From: Acididesulfobacillus acetoxydans
GTDB lineage: Bacteria > Bacillota > Desulfitobacteriia > Desulfitobacteriales > Desulfitobacteriaceae
Length of the DNA: 64,000 nucleotides
NCBI RefSeq assembly: GCF_902729405.1
Contig: NZ_LR746496.1
Coordinates: 2,480,001 to 2,544,000 of the forward strand
Direction: 5' to 3'
Part shown: positions 25,614 through 34,578 of the stretch, one piece after another
How the letters are laid out: every line of letters begins with the position of its first letter
Numbering within the stretch: the first letter of the stretch is position 1
The notes under the pieces: model-generated
The model's database searches: none
Told to the model about the DNA's origin: nothing
What the model saw: only the letters and a program-made list of their open reading frames with translations
Position numbers and translations under genes: made by a program

Positions 25614-27461
25614 ATGAGCAGCGGTGTCGAAACCAAAGAATTTCAAACGGAAATCCGGCAGTTGCTGGATATTGTCATCAATTCGCTCTATACGGACAAG
25701 GAGATTTTCCTGCGCGAGCTTATATCCAATGCCGCGGACGCCATGGAAAAAGTGCGTTACCTTCAACTCACTGGGGCTGACGTCAAGGATGGGGACCTAC
25801 CCCTGGAAATTACTCTGACGGCGGACGAGGAAACCCATACCCTAACCGTTGCCGACCCGGGAATCGGTATGAACCGGGAGGAATTGGTGGAAAATCTGGG
25901 GACCATTGCCCATTCCGGTTCCAAAGAGTTTATCAAACGCCTGGCGGAAGGAACCCAGGATTTTAAACTGATCGGCCAGTTCGGGGTGGGATTTTATTCG
26001 GCTTTTATGGTGGCCGACAAAGTGGAGCTTTACACCCGCTCCTATCGTCCCGAGGCCGAGGGCTGTCTCTGGAGTTCTGACGGCAGCGGCAGTTATACGG
26101 TCGAGGACACCCCCGACCTGGTGCGGGGCACCAAAATTATCCTGCACCTTAAAGAAGATGCCCGGGATTTTGCCAAGGAAGAGACCCTGAAAAGAATCGT
26201 CAAGCAGTATTCGGGGTTTGTGCCCTATCCGGTTCTCCTCAACGGCCAAAAGGTCAACACGGTTCAGGCCCTCTGGACCAAGAACAAGAACGAGATTACG
26301 GATGAGGAATACAACGAGTTTTATAAATACATTGCCAATGCCTATGACGAGCCTCTCTTTCGGCTGCACTTCAGTTCCGATGCTCCTATCTCCTTACAAT
26401 CTCTCTTATTTGTGCCCAAGGAAAACTTTGAACACTGGGGCTTCGGCCGCCTGGACCCGGGGGTCAACCTCTACTGCAAAAAGGTGCTTATTCAAGAACA
26501 GTCCAAGGATATCCTGCCGGAATGGATGCGCTTTGTCAAAGGCGTAATTGACAGCGAGGAACTTCCGCTCAATATTTCGCGGGAAACCATGCAGGACAGC
26601 GCCTTGGTCCAGAAGATTAACAAAGCGGTCACCGGTCGCTTCCTTAAGTTTTTGGACGAACAGGCCAAGTCAGAACCGGAAAAGTACAAGGAGTTTTACG
26701 ATAAGTTCGGAGTCTTCATTAAGGAAGGGGCGGCCAATGATTTCGGCCACCGCAATGAACTCGTGAAGCTGATGCGCTTCGAGTCCATGAAGACGGAGGC
26801 GGGCAAATTCATTTCCCTCTCAGATTATGTTCAGAACATGGCCGAAGAACAAAAAGCCGTCTACTATGTCAACGGCCCCAGCCGCGAGGTCATCGAGGCG
26901 GGTCCTTACTTGGAAATCTTCCGGAGCAAAGGTCTGGATGTCATCTACACGCGTGAGGCGATCGAGGATTACGTCTTAAGCCTTATGGGTGAATTTGAAG
27001 GGAAGAAACTGATTTCGGCCGACCAAGCGGAACTCGATCTCGATCTTCCGGGTCAGGAAGAGAAGACCGAGGGGGAGGAGAGTTTAAGCGAAGAAGCGCT
27101 TAACGCGCTTACGGCTTGGCTGAAAGAGGCCTTGGGCAGCAAAGTGACGGAAGTTCGCGTTTCCAAGCGTTTGGCGGACAGCCCGGCCATCGTGCTCAGC
27201 CCTTACGGGACTTATAGCATGCAGCGCATGATGCAGCTTGTGAACCGGGATTTGAACCAAGTGGGTCCCGCAATTTTGGAGATCAACCGCAACCACCCGC
27301 TGATCAAACGCCTCTATGCCCTGCACGAGCAGAACGATCCCTTCGCTCAAACCGCGGCGGAACAGGTTTTCGAAAATGCCAGGATCGCGGCGGGACTGAT
27401 CGTCGATCCGCGCGAAATGGTGAACAGGCTCTACGCGATCCTGGAGCGGGCTCTCAAATAA
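25614..27461 (+). CDS. htpG: Chaperone HtpG (Hsp90)
   Basis: A 615-aa cytoplasmic Hsp90. The N-terminal GHKL ATPase has ELISNAADAMEKVRY, VADPGIGMNREEL and GQFGVGFYSAFMVADKV. The middle domain has RGVIDSEELPLNISRE-like sequence (here KGVIDSEELPLNISRE) and the C-terminal dimerisation domain ends NRLYAILERALK. Full length. ATG at 25614 is chosen over the TTG six bases earlier because GAGGGG lies 9 nt from it. It is a stand-alone gene; the convergent FetB gene ends 80 nt beyond. Confidence 0.97.
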   Translation: MSSGVETKEFQTEIRQLLDIVINSLYTDKEIFLRELISNAADAMEKVRYLQLTGADVKDGDLPLEITLTADEETHTLTVADPGIGMNREELVENLGTIAHSGSKEFIKRLAEGTQDFKLIGQFGVGFYSAFMVADKVELYTRSYRPEAEGCLWSSDGSGSYTVEDTPDLVRGTKIILHLKEDARDFAKEETLKRIVKQYSGFVPYPVLLNGQKVNTVQALWTKNKNEITDEEYNEFYKYIANAYDEPLFRLHFSSDAPISLQSLLFVPKENFEHWGFGRLDPGVNLYCKKVLIQEQSKDILPEWMRFVKGVIDSEELPLNISRETMQDSALVQKINKAVTGRFLKFLDEQAKSEPEKYKEFYDKFGVFIKEGAANDFGHRNELVKLMRFESMKTEAGKFISLSDYVQNMAEEQKAVYYVNGPSREVIEAGPYLEIFRSKGLDVIYTREAIEDYVLSLMGEFEGKKLISADQAELDLDLPGQEEKTEGEESLSEEALNALTAWLKEALGSKVTEVRVSKRLADSPAIVLSPYGTYSMQRMMQLVNRDLNQVGPAILEINRNHPLIKRLYALHEQNDPFAQTAAEQVFENARIAAGLIVDPREMVNRLYAILERALK

Positions 27462-27542
27462 CGATTTAGCGATTCGTCTTTTTACTCCATATGCTTAAGC
27501 AATTTGGAGACAAGCGGGATAAGGTGGCCATGGCTTAAAAGT

Positions 27543-28343
27543 TTACTGTCTGCTCTGCCCAACGAAAGGTTGCAAAGCTCCGTCTGACGTAAACAGCTTT
27601 TTAAACGAAAAACCTACCAGGAGCAAACAGCCGATGGCCACCGCGGCCGCGATCATGAGCATGACCACGATTTGATAGCGGACAGCCTGGAGAGGATCGG
27701 CCCCGCCCAGGATCTGTCCGGTCATCATGCCCGGAAGGCTGACGATGCCGACGACCATAAGGGAGTTGATGGTCGGGGTCAGGCCGGCGCGCAGGGCCTC
27801 GCGAACCGAAGACTGGATCGCTTCCCAGGGAGTGGCCCCGAAGGTTAGGAGAGCCTCAATCTCGGCCGCCCTGGCCCTGGCATCCGCATAGAGGCGGTCG
27901 AGGGAGATGGCGATCCCGTTCATGGAATTTCCTAAGAGCATGCCAAAGATGGGAATCACGATGCGGGGGGAATACCAGGGAGTGGGGGCGATAATGAGTC
28001 CGGTCACAATCGAGCCAACCAAATACGTGCTGGCGAGCAAAGAGACAAAAGCGAGGAGCGTCGGGTAGTTCCGGACATTCGGTGTGCGTTTTACCGCTGT
28101 GCGGGCGGCCACAAAAGACATAAGCAGCGTGACCAGAAGAACCGGCCAGAAACTGTTCAGCTTAAAGAGGTAAGTGAGGACATAGCCCACGAGGGTGAGT
28201 TGGACAAAAGTACGAACGGTGCCCCAAACCAGGCTTTTCAGCAGACCCAGTCTCAAAAGTGAGGCAATTCCTCCCGTAATCAGCACGAGCAGGACCGAAA
28301 AAGTCAGTTGGGCGTAAGAGATGGGCAAGGTTGAGGTTTGCAC
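27543..28343 (-). CDS. fetB: ABC exporter permease, FetB (iron efflux)
   Basis: A 266-aa membrane protein of the UPF0014/FetB family with about seven helices. Diagnostic segments are GTVRTFVQLTLVGYVL, FGMLLGNSMNGIAISLDRL and SLPGMMTGQILGGADPLQA. With FetA it exports iron and helps resist oxidative stress in Escherichia coli. GTG 28343 follows AAGGAG at good spacing. FetA lies 207 nt upstream; the intervening stretch has a small AGGCC-TTGC-GGCCT hairpin at 28432-28445 but no convincing gene, so the pair may be transcribed together with some internal control. Confidence 0.9.
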   Translation of the reverse strand: MQTSTLPISYAQLTFSVLLVLITGGIASLLRLGLLKSLVWGTVRTFVQLTLVGYVLTYLFKLNSFWPVLLVTLLMSFVAARTAVKRTPNVRNYPTLLAFVSLLASTYLVGSIVTGLIIAPTPWYSPRIVIPIFGMLLGNSMNGIAISLDRLYADARARAAEIEALLTFGATPWEAIQSSVREALRAGLTPTINSLMVVGIVSLPGMMTGQILGGADPLQAVRYQIVVMLMIAAAVAIGCLLLVGFSFKKLFTSDGALQPFVGQSRQ

Positions 28344-28550
28344 GGTTCAAAACTCCTTGGTCATTAAACATTTTGATATAGGAGATTCCTTCGAAGCTCA
28401 AAGGAAAATGAAAGTTTGGTGTCAGGTGAAAGGCCTTGCGGCCTGAAGGCTCGGCGGAGACAAAGGAGACCTGCCTCTTGGTCAGCTTTGTCAATATAAG
28501 ATTCGGCGGGTCGCGGCGGCAGCTCGACCCGGTTTGAACTGCGGGATGTT

Positions 28551-29204
28551 TTAGGGCAGGGGTCTTCGTCGGCTCTCCGCCAGGTCGAGAAATTTTAGCC
28601 CCGGTAAATCCAAGTAGTCGTCCGTGTGCGAGACCAGGAGTGCGGCCCGGCCCGCTCCCTTCAGCCAGTCCCCAAGTACGCCATAGAAAGCCGTACGGGA
28701 GGTTTCATCCAGGGCCGCGGTCGGCTCGTCCAAAAGGAGAACTTTAGGTTCAATCAATAGGCCACGGATAAAGGCGACCCTTGAGGCCTCGCCGCCGGAA
28801 AGGGTACGGGCATCCTGCTCCCAGAGGGTTGGGGGGAGCTTTAGGGTTTCCATCAAGGCCCCAGTGCGTGCGGGATCCGGAGAAGTGCCGCTCAGGGTAC
28901 GGAGAGAGAAGGGCTTGGCGAAATTGTCGGCCACGCTGCCGTCGAAGAGAGCCGGTTTTTGCGCGACGTAATGGACTGAGGCGCGCCAAATTGGAGAGGG
29001 AATATCCTGCCAGGGCTGTTCCTCCAGGTAGGCAGTGCCGCCTGAGGCGGGCTGCAAGCGGGCTAAAATCCTCAGCAGGGTGGATTTCCCCACACCCGAG
29101 GGGCCGCGTACGACCAGGATCTCTCCTGCCTTGAGCGCCGCGGAAAGAACGAACGGTGCCTGACTCCCGGCCGCGAAGGAGAGATCGCGGAAAGAAAAAA
29201 ACAT
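28551..29204 (-). CDS. fetA: ABC exporter ATPase, FetA
   Basis: A 217-aa ABC ATPase. Walker A is GPSGVGKST, the Q-loop lies in VAQKPALFDG, the signature is LSGGEASRVAFIRGLL and Walker B is VLLLDEPTAALD with the switch His in LLVSHTDD. It energises FetB. The ATG at 29204 has GGAG six bases away. No DNA-binding regulator or metal box is seen nearby. Confidence 0.88.
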   Translation of the reverse strand: MFFSFRDLSFAAGSQAPFVLSAALKAGEILVVRGPSGVGKSTLLRILARLQPASGGTAYLEEQPWQDIPSPIWRASVHYVAQKPALFDGSVADNFAKPFSLRTLSGTSPDPARTGALMETLKLPPTLWEQDARTLSGGEASRVAFIRGLLIEPKVLLLDEPTAALDETSRTAFYGVLGDWLKGAGRAALLVSHTDDYLDLPGLKFLDLAESRRRPLP

Positions 29205-29362
29205 CTAAAACTCCGACCTCGTTTCTGTTTGTCTTTTCCGTAGGATAGTCGAAACACGGCGTGTTTGCAAGGGAGATTCCTTGCGCGTGTGAGATGCCGG
29301 AGGTAACCAAAGTTGCCTGTTTCCAGAGGCTCTCAGTCTCCGATCATCGGTACCTTTAAGCC

Positions 29363-29566
29363 TTAATTATCGCTTACAGTCCCCCGGTGCGGGCTTTCCG
29401 GCTGCTCGGGCGAGGACGTCCCCCGGTGCCGGTGCCAAGCCAGTGCGCCTCCGGTGCCGAGCAGGAGCGAAGAAGTCAGCCAATGGCGGAATGTGAATCT
29501 TCCCACACTGAGTAGAAATTCACGCCTGGTCGTAGTTTTATTTAAGCCGAGCGGAAGGTCATCCAC
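29363..29566 (-). CDS. Small protein with Tat-like signal, 67 aa
   Basis: GTG at 29566 follows GAGGAGG with 8-nt spacing. The product has a twin-arginine-like motif TTRREFLLSVG (about 11-21), a hydrophobic stretch (about 28-45) and a polar His/Arg-rich tail. It may be a membrane-anchored Tat substrate or helper peptide; no family is recognised. It is monocistronic, with no neighbour on the same strand within 150 nt other than fetA. Confidence 0.6.
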   Translation of the reverse strand: MDDLPLGLNKTTTRREFLLSVGRFTFRHWLTSSLLLGTGGALAWHRHRGTSSPEQPESPHRGTVSDN

Positions 29567-29818
29567 CGTTTAACCTCCTCGTACAATTTAAGGGTAACTT
29601 CCGGAAGCGGACTGCTCTCCTTAGCTTAGCCCAAATTTGAAGGAGTGACAAGGGGGGATCCGCAAGCGCCACTGGGCAACGATGCTGCCTTTCTGCGGGC
29701 GCTCACTCAGGGCTTAGATTTTCTGAAGCAGCGTTTTTCGAAATTAAAAAAAGGATAGGTAATTAAAAAAAACATAGGTAAGTTGTAAATTATCCCTTTA
29801 TTTCGACTAGGGGCAATG

Positions 29819-29824
29819 GTATAA
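29819..29824 (+). promoter_or_regulatory. Possible -10 box of the fadR promoter
   Basis: TATAAT at 29819-29824 with a weak TTTATT 17 nt upstream, placed 20 nt before the first FadR operator. A second TATAAT at 29881-29886 overlaps operator 2. The remainder of 29567-29818 has no recognisable feature. Confidence 0.45.
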
Positions 29825-29843
29825 TAAAGGCATCCCCAAGAAA

Positions 29844-29861
29844 TGAATGACGATTCATTCA
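29844..29861. promoter_or_regulatory. FadR operator 1
   Basis: TGAATGACGATTCATTCA, a perfect 7-bp inverted repeat with a 4-bp centre. It agrees at all 14 arm positions with the Bacillus subtilis FadR site pattern (TGAATGA, four bases, TCATTCA). Confidence 0.88.
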
Positions 29862-29885
29862 CTAAAGGATTAGGTTAAGGTATAA

Positions 29886-29903
29886 TGAATGAGGATTCAT
29901 TCA
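29886..29903. promoter_or_regulatory. FadR operator 2
   Basis: TGAATGAGGATTCATTCA, a second perfect inverted repeat 42 bp (four helical turns) downstream of operator 1 and overlapping a TATAAT. Binding here would repress fadR and possibly the fad genes that follow. Confidence 0.88.
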
Positions 29904-29923
29904 TGAGGATCTCAAGGATGAGG

Positions 29924-29986
29924 AACAATGAACAATGAACAATGAACAATGAACAATGAACAATGAACAATGAACAATGAACAATG
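29924..29986. repeat. 7-bp tandem repeat, nine copies
   Basis: Nine uninterrupted perfect copies of AACAATG, ending four bases before the fadR ribosome site (GGAAGGG). Each copy carries an ATG that runs only five codons to a TGA. Confidence 0.95.
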
Positions 29987-29996
29987 AAAGGAAGGG

Positions 29997-30680
29997 ATGA
30001 TTTTGACCGCGCAGCGTGAGGATAAATTCCGCCGGATTCTCGACGCGGCCGTTGAAGCGTTCGCGGAAGTGGGTTATCACCAATGCCAGGTGTCTAAGAT
30101 AGCCCGCCTCGCGGGAGTGGCCGACGGAACCATCTATCTCTATTTCAAAAACAAAGAGGATATCCTTATTCGCCTTTTTCAGGAACGCATGGGGGATTTC
30201 ATCCGGGATATCCGCAACCTGCTTCAAGGCCGGGAGACGACGCGGGCCCGCTTAATGACCATCATCGAGACCCATTTCAGAAACATGGAGGAAAACCTTT
30301 CTTTGGCCAAGGTGACTCAGCTCGAACTCAGACAGTCGGACCTCAAGATCCGGACTGCCATCAATGCTCCACTCAAAGAATATTTCAGATTGATTGAGGA
30401 GGTGATCCGCAGCGGGATCGAACGGGGAGAGCTTGCTCCGGTGGATGTCCGAATTGCCCGGCAGCTGATTTTCGGTGCTTTGGACGAGGCGACCACAGAT
30501 TGGATTATGGCCCGGACGAAAAGAAGCCTGTTGAGTGAATCCGAAGAGATGCTTTATCTTTTTGAAGGGGCGCTCGGTTTGGCACGGGAACCTCGTCCGC
30601 GTGCAGGCCGGGGTGCGAATCCGCAACGGACAGCGGACGTATCAGGCAAGATGAATGCGGGCGAAGGCGCAAGGGCGTAG
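29997..30680 (+). CDS. fadR: TetR-family fatty-acid regulator FadR
   Basis: A 227-aa regulator. The N-terminal TetR helix-turn-helix (about 5-55) reads AFAEVGYHQCQVSKIARLAGVADGTIYLYFKNKEDIL; the C-terminal ligand domain (about 80-195) resembles Bacillus FadR, which releases DNA when long-chain acyl-CoA binds. ATG at 29997 follows AAAGGAAGGG. The two upstream operators and the beta-oxidation genes downstream fix its role. The C-terminal 35 residues (RPRAGRGANPQ...) are extra and low in complexity. It precedes fadN by about 190 nt. Confidence 0.92.
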   Translation: MILTAQREDKFRRILDAAVEAFAEVGYHQCQVSKIARLAGVADGTIYLYFKNKEDILIRLFQERMGDFIRDIRNLLQGRETTRARLMTIIETHFRNMEENLSLAKVTQLELRQSDLKIRTAINAPLKEYFRLIEEVIRSGIERGELAPVDVRIARQLIFGALDEATTDWIMARTKRSLLSESEEMLYLFEGALGLAREPRPRAGRGANPQRTADVSGKMNAGEGARA

Positions 30681-30779
30681 AGGAGGATTCGGTCAAAGTT
30701 ATTTTTGACAGCTGCCGGGCTGCACAAGCTCAGAGGTAATCGGTATTAATTTCTCGGGTAAAGCTCTGAAACATCATCA

Positions 30780-30845
30780 CTATTATTACAAGAGCTTATT
30801 ATTACAAGAGCTTACTATTACTAAAACCTATTATTGCGAGGGCCT
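30780..30845. repeat. Degenerate 17-bp repeat before fadN
   Basis: About four imperfect copies of TATTATTACAAGAGCT between fadR and the ribosome site of fadN. No operator of the FadR type is present here. Confidence 0.7.
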
Positions 30846-30871
30846 ATTATCATTTGAGAGGAGGAAGTTCA

Positions 30872-33259
30872 TTGCAGATTCTTAAAGCAGCGGTATTGGG
30901 ATCCGGGGTCATGGGTAGTGCCATTGCGGCTCACCTGGCTAACGCCGGAATTCCCAGCATCCTTTTGGACATTGTTCCGCCCGGTCTTACCCCGGCGGAG
31001 GAAGCGGCGGGACTAACTCTGGCGGACAGGCGGGTGCGGAATCGCTTCGCTCAGGAAAACAAGGACAAACTGGTCAAGATGAACCCGGCCCCCCTGTTTG
31101 TGCCGGAATTTGCCGAGCGGATCGAAGTGGGAAATTTCAGCGATGATCTGGACCGCCTGCAAGAGGTGGATTGGGTGATCGAAGTCGTCGTGGAAAGGCT
31201 GGAGGTTAAGCAGGACCTGCTGAGAAAGGTTGCCGAGCGGGTGCGTCCGGGTACTATCGTCAGTTCCAACACTTCCGGGATTTCATTGAAGGCTATGTCG
31301 GCGGGGCTGCCGGAGAGTTTTGGCCGTTATTTCCTGGGTACGCATTTTTTCAATCCGCCCCGTTACATGAAGCTGTTGGAAATCATCCCCGGTCCGCAGA
31401 CAGATGCGGCAGTTCTCTCTTTTATGCGGGAATTCGGAGAACGGGTTTTGGGCAAAGGAGTGATCCTAGCCAAAGATACCCCGAATTTTATCGCCAACCG
31501 AATCGGAGTCTACGGCATGGCGGTTACGCTCCAGGAAATGCTGCGTTCCGGCCTCCGGGTCGAAGAAGTTGACGCCCTGACGGGGCCTGTTTTGGGTCGG
31601 CCAAAGAGCGCCACTTTCCGGACGGTGGACATGGTAGGCTTGGATACCTTTGTCCATGTGGCCGACAATGTGGCCGAGAATGTTCCGGCGGAAAAGGAGA
31701 ATTTCGTTTTGCCGGAATTTATTCAAAGCATGTTACAGAATGGCTGGCTGGGCGACAAGACAAAACAGGGGTTCTACCGAAAGAGTAAAGGACCGCAGGG
31801 GAAAGTGGTGGAGGCCCTTGACCCCGGGACGATGACTTATGCTCTCCCCCGTCCGGCCGTTTTCCCGGCCCTGGAAAAGGCCAAAGCGGCTGCGACCCTG
31901 TCAGAGAAAATCCGGACGCTGGTCAGCGGAGATGATCCGGGGGCTCGTTTTGCCTGGGGCGTTCTCAAAGCGGTGTTGCTTTATGCGGCCGAGTTGATTC
32001 CCGAGATCGCGGATGAGATCGTGTCCATAGATGACGGTATGCGTTGGGGTTTCAATTGGGAATTGGGGCCTTTTCAAACCTGGGACGCTTTGGGGGTCAA
32101 GGCTGCGGCGGAGCGCATCCAGGCTGAAGGGGGCCAAGTTCCGGCTCTCGTCCGGAAACTCCTCGCTCAAGGTTATGACTCTTTCTACCGGAAACTCGGG
32201 GACGGGGGGATGGCTTACTACAGTGAAAGCGGCTACCGCGAAAAAACTCCGAGCCCTTATGCATTTTCCTTTCCGGAGGCCCATCAAGCCGGGCGGGAGA
32301 TCTTCGGCAATGCCGGCGCCAGCCTCATCGACTTGGGGGATGGGGTAGCCTGCTTGGAATTTCACTCTCCTAACAACTCCATCGGGGCCGACATTGTAAC
32401 CATGATTCACAAGGCCTTAGCCGAAGTGGAAAAGAATTATCTCGGCCTGGTTATCGGCAACCAGGGCAAGAACTTCTGTGTCGGCGCTAACCTCATGCTG
32501 ATCCTGCTGGAAGCGGAGGATGAAAACTGGGATGACCTCGATCTGATGGTGCGCGAATTCCAGAACAGCACTATGGCTTTAAAATACGCAAAGAAACCTG
32601 TAGTGGCCGCCCCGCACGGGATGGCTCTGGGCGGAGGGACGGAGATTTGCCTGCATACCCATGCCATTCAAGCTGCCGCAGAAGCCTACCTGGGCCTGGT
32701 GGAGGTCGGAGTGGGCCTCATTCCCGGCGGCGGCGGTGTGAAAGAAATGGCGGTCCGGGCTTTGGAAGGGGTCCTGCCCGGCGTTCAGGTTACCCCGGAT
32801 TACTTTTTTGCCAAGCGTTTTGAGACAGTGGCCATGGCCAAGGTTTCCGACAGCGCCGAAAAAGCGCGCCAGATGGGGTTCTTGCGCGACCATGATCGTT
32901 ACAGCTTGAACGGGGAACACGTCATCCTCGACGCTAAGGCCCGGGTCATAGATCTGGCGCGCACCTTCCGTCCGAACCTGCCCGCTAAGGTAAAGATTGC
33001 GGGTCCCGGGGTCAGGGCCACCTTGGAACTCGGGCTTTACGGCATGAAGGAAGGCGGGTACATCTCAGAGCATGATCTCCTCATCGGAAAAAAACTCGCC
33101 TTCGTCCTGACCGGCGGCAATCTGCCGGCGGGCAGCCCGGTGACGGAGCAATACCTGTTGGATCTGGAACGGGAGGCTTTTCTCAGCCTGGCCGGCGAAG
33201 CCAAGACTCAGGAGCGCATCAGGTACATGCTGACCAAGGGCAAGCCCTTGCGCAATTAA
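30872..33259 (+). CDS. fadN: 3-hydroxyacyl-CoA dehydrogenase / enoyl-CoA hydratase (FadN)
   Basis: A 795-aa bifunctional beta-oxidation enzyme in the Bacillus order: NAD-binding dehydrogenase first ([21 protein letters not shown] at the N-terminus, [16 protein letters not shown], a dehydrogenase C-terminal domain to about 470), then a crotonase domain (about 490-700; [27 protein letters not shown]). It hydrates enoyl-CoA and oxidises the 3-hydroxyacyl-CoA. The TTG at 30872 with AGGAGGAAG 5-6 nt upstream is preferred to the TTG at 30854. fadA begins 14 nt after it. Confidence 0.95.
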   Translation: MQILKAAVLGSGVMGSAIAAHLANAGIPSILLDIVPPGLTPAEEAAGLTLADRRVRNRFAQENKDKLVKMNPAPLFVPEFAERIEVGNFSDDLDRLQEVDWVIEVVVERLEVKQDLLRKVAERVRPGTIVSSNTSGISLKAMSAGLPESFGRYFLGTHFFNPPRYMKLLEIIPGPQTDAAVLSFMREFGERVLGKGVILAKDTPNFIANRIGVYGMAVTLQEMLRSGLRVEEVDALTGPVLGRPKSATFRTVDMVGLDTFVHVADNVAENVPAEKENFVLPEFIQSMLQNGWLGDKTKQGFYRKSKGPQGKVVEALDPGTMTYALPRPAVFPALEKAKAAATLSEKIRTLVSGDDPGARFAWGVLKAVLLYAAELIPEIADEIVSIDDGMRWGFNWELGPFQTWDALGVKAAAERIQAEGGQVPALVRKLLAQGYDSFYRKLGDGGMAYYSESGYREKTPSPYAFSFPEAHQAGREIFGNAGASLIDLGDGVACLEFHSPNNSIGADIVTMIHKALAEVEKNYLGLVIGNQGKNFCVGANLMLILLEAEDENWDDLDLMVREFQNSTMALKYAKKPVVAAPHGMALGGGTEICLHTHAIQAAAEAYLGLVEVGVGLIPGGGGVKEMAVRALEGVLPGVQVTPDYFFAKRFETVAMAKVSDSAEKARQMGFLRDHDRYSLNGEHVILDAKARVIDLARTFRPNLPAKVKIAGPGVRATLELGLYGMKEGGYISEHDLLIGKKLAFVLTGGNLPAGSPVTEQYLLDLEREAFLSLAGEAKTQERIRYMLTKGKPLRN

Positions 33260-33273
33260 GAGGGGGGAAAAAG

Positions 33274-34434
33274 ATGCAAGAAGCCTTTATCATTGAAGCG
33301 AAGCGGACGGCCGTGGGCAAATCGGGCCGCGGTTCGCTGGCTCAGGTCCGGCCGGACGACCTGGGGGCTTATGTGATTCAAGATGTCTTGAACCGGGTGC
33401 CCGGCCTCAAGCCGGAAGAGATTGATGACCTGGTGGTCGGCTGCTCCTTTCCGGAAGCGGAACAGGGGATGAATATGGGACGGGTCATGGCTCTGCGGGC
33501 AGGACTCCCCATCGAGGTCCCGGGTATGACGGTGAACCGCTTTTGTTCTTCAGGCTTGCAGGCCATTTCCATCGCCGCCGACCGTATCCGCCTGGGCGAG
33601 GCACAGGTGATACTGGCCGGCGGGGCGGAGAGCATGTCGCTCGTCCCGATGGGGGGAAACAAAGCCGCTCCCAGCCCCTACATGATGGAAAATAATCCCG
33701 AAATCTATATGTCCATGGGTCTGACCGCGGAGAATGTGGCGGCTAAGTATGAGATCAGCCGGGAAGAACAGGATGTCTTCGCTCTGGCCAGCCAGCAAAA
33801 AGCCTACGCGGCCCAAAAGGAGGGACGCTTTGACGCGGAAATCGTACCGGTGCCCCTCCCGGCCTATGGTCAGGGTGTGGAACGCTGGTTTAGGGCGGAT
33901 GAGGGAATCCGGCCGGACACCAGTCTGGAGGGACTGGCCAAGCTGCGCCCAGTCTTCCGCGCCGGAGGGAGCGTGACCGCGGGCAATTCCTCGCAGACGA
34001 GCGATGGGGCGGCGATGACTCTTCTCTGCTCGGAAGGGAAAGTCCGGGAGCTGGGGCTAAGCCCTCTGGCCGTTTGGCGGGGTTTTGCGGTGGCCGGAGT
34101 CGAGCCGGAACTTATGGGTATCGGCCCGATCAAGGCGATTCCCAAAGTCCTTAAACAAGTGGGCCTGCGTTTGGACGAGATCGATCTGTTCGAGCTCAAT
34201 GAAGCCTTTGCCGCCCAGTCCCTGGCGGTGATCAAAACTTTGGGCATTGATCCCGGGAAGGTGAATCCCAACGGCGGGGCGATTGCCTTAGGCCATCCGC
34301 TCGGCTGCACCGGAGCGAAGCTGACGGCCACCCTCTTGCATGAGATGAAACGCCGGAAATTGAAATACGGCATGGTCACCATGTGCATCGGCGGGGGGAT
34401 GGGAGCGGCCGGGATTTACGAACTTCTGCCTTAA
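33274..34434 (+). CDS. fadA: 3-ketoacyl-CoA thiolase
   Basis: A 386-aa thiolase that releases acetyl-CoA. The acylated nucleophile is the Cys in [13 protein letters not shown]; the C-terminal catalytic His lies in [20 protein letters not shown] and the proton-relay Cys in [13 protein letters not shown]. Full length. ATG follows AAGAGGGGGGAAAAAG. It is in an operon with fadN (14-nt gap) and fadE (144-nt gap). Confidence 0.95.
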   Translation: MQEAFIIEAKRTAVGKSGRGSLAQVRPDDLGAYVIQDVLNRVPGLKPEEIDDLVVGCSFPEAEQGMNMGRVMALRAGLPIEVPGMTVNRFCSSGLQAISIAADRIRLGEAQVILAGGAESMSLVPMGGNKAAPSPYMMENNPEIYMSMGLTAENVAAKYEISREEQDVFALASQQKAYAAQKEGRFDAEIVPVPLPAYGQGVERWFRADEGIRPDTSLEGLAKLRPVFRAGGSVTAGNSSQTSDGAAMTLLCSEGKVRELGLSPLAVWRGFAVAGVEPELMGIGPIKAIPKVLKQVGLRLDEIDLFELNEAFAAQSLAVIKTLGIDPGKVNPNGGAIALGHPLGCTGAKLTATLLHEMKRRKLKYGMVTMCIGGGMGAAGIYELLP

Positions 34435-34578
34435 CAGCCCTAACAGGAAAAACACGTTGCGAAGGGTTTAAGGAAATGAGGGAGCAAAGGGTTTTCACGA
34501 GAAACTGTGGTGTGGGATAGGTTGCGCCCTGAGCGCGAAGCGTCGGGAAATCGGTATTTGGTATGAGGAGGAAGAGCA

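Noticed and set aside
28346-28494. Small gene between fetA and fetB on the minus strand
   Set aside because: The frame begins with TTG without a ribosome site and runs into fetB; treated as spacer.
29901-30227. 108-aa minus-strand frame ending in repeated HCSLFIV
   Set aside because: Antisense of fadR plus the 7-bp repeat; no start signal.
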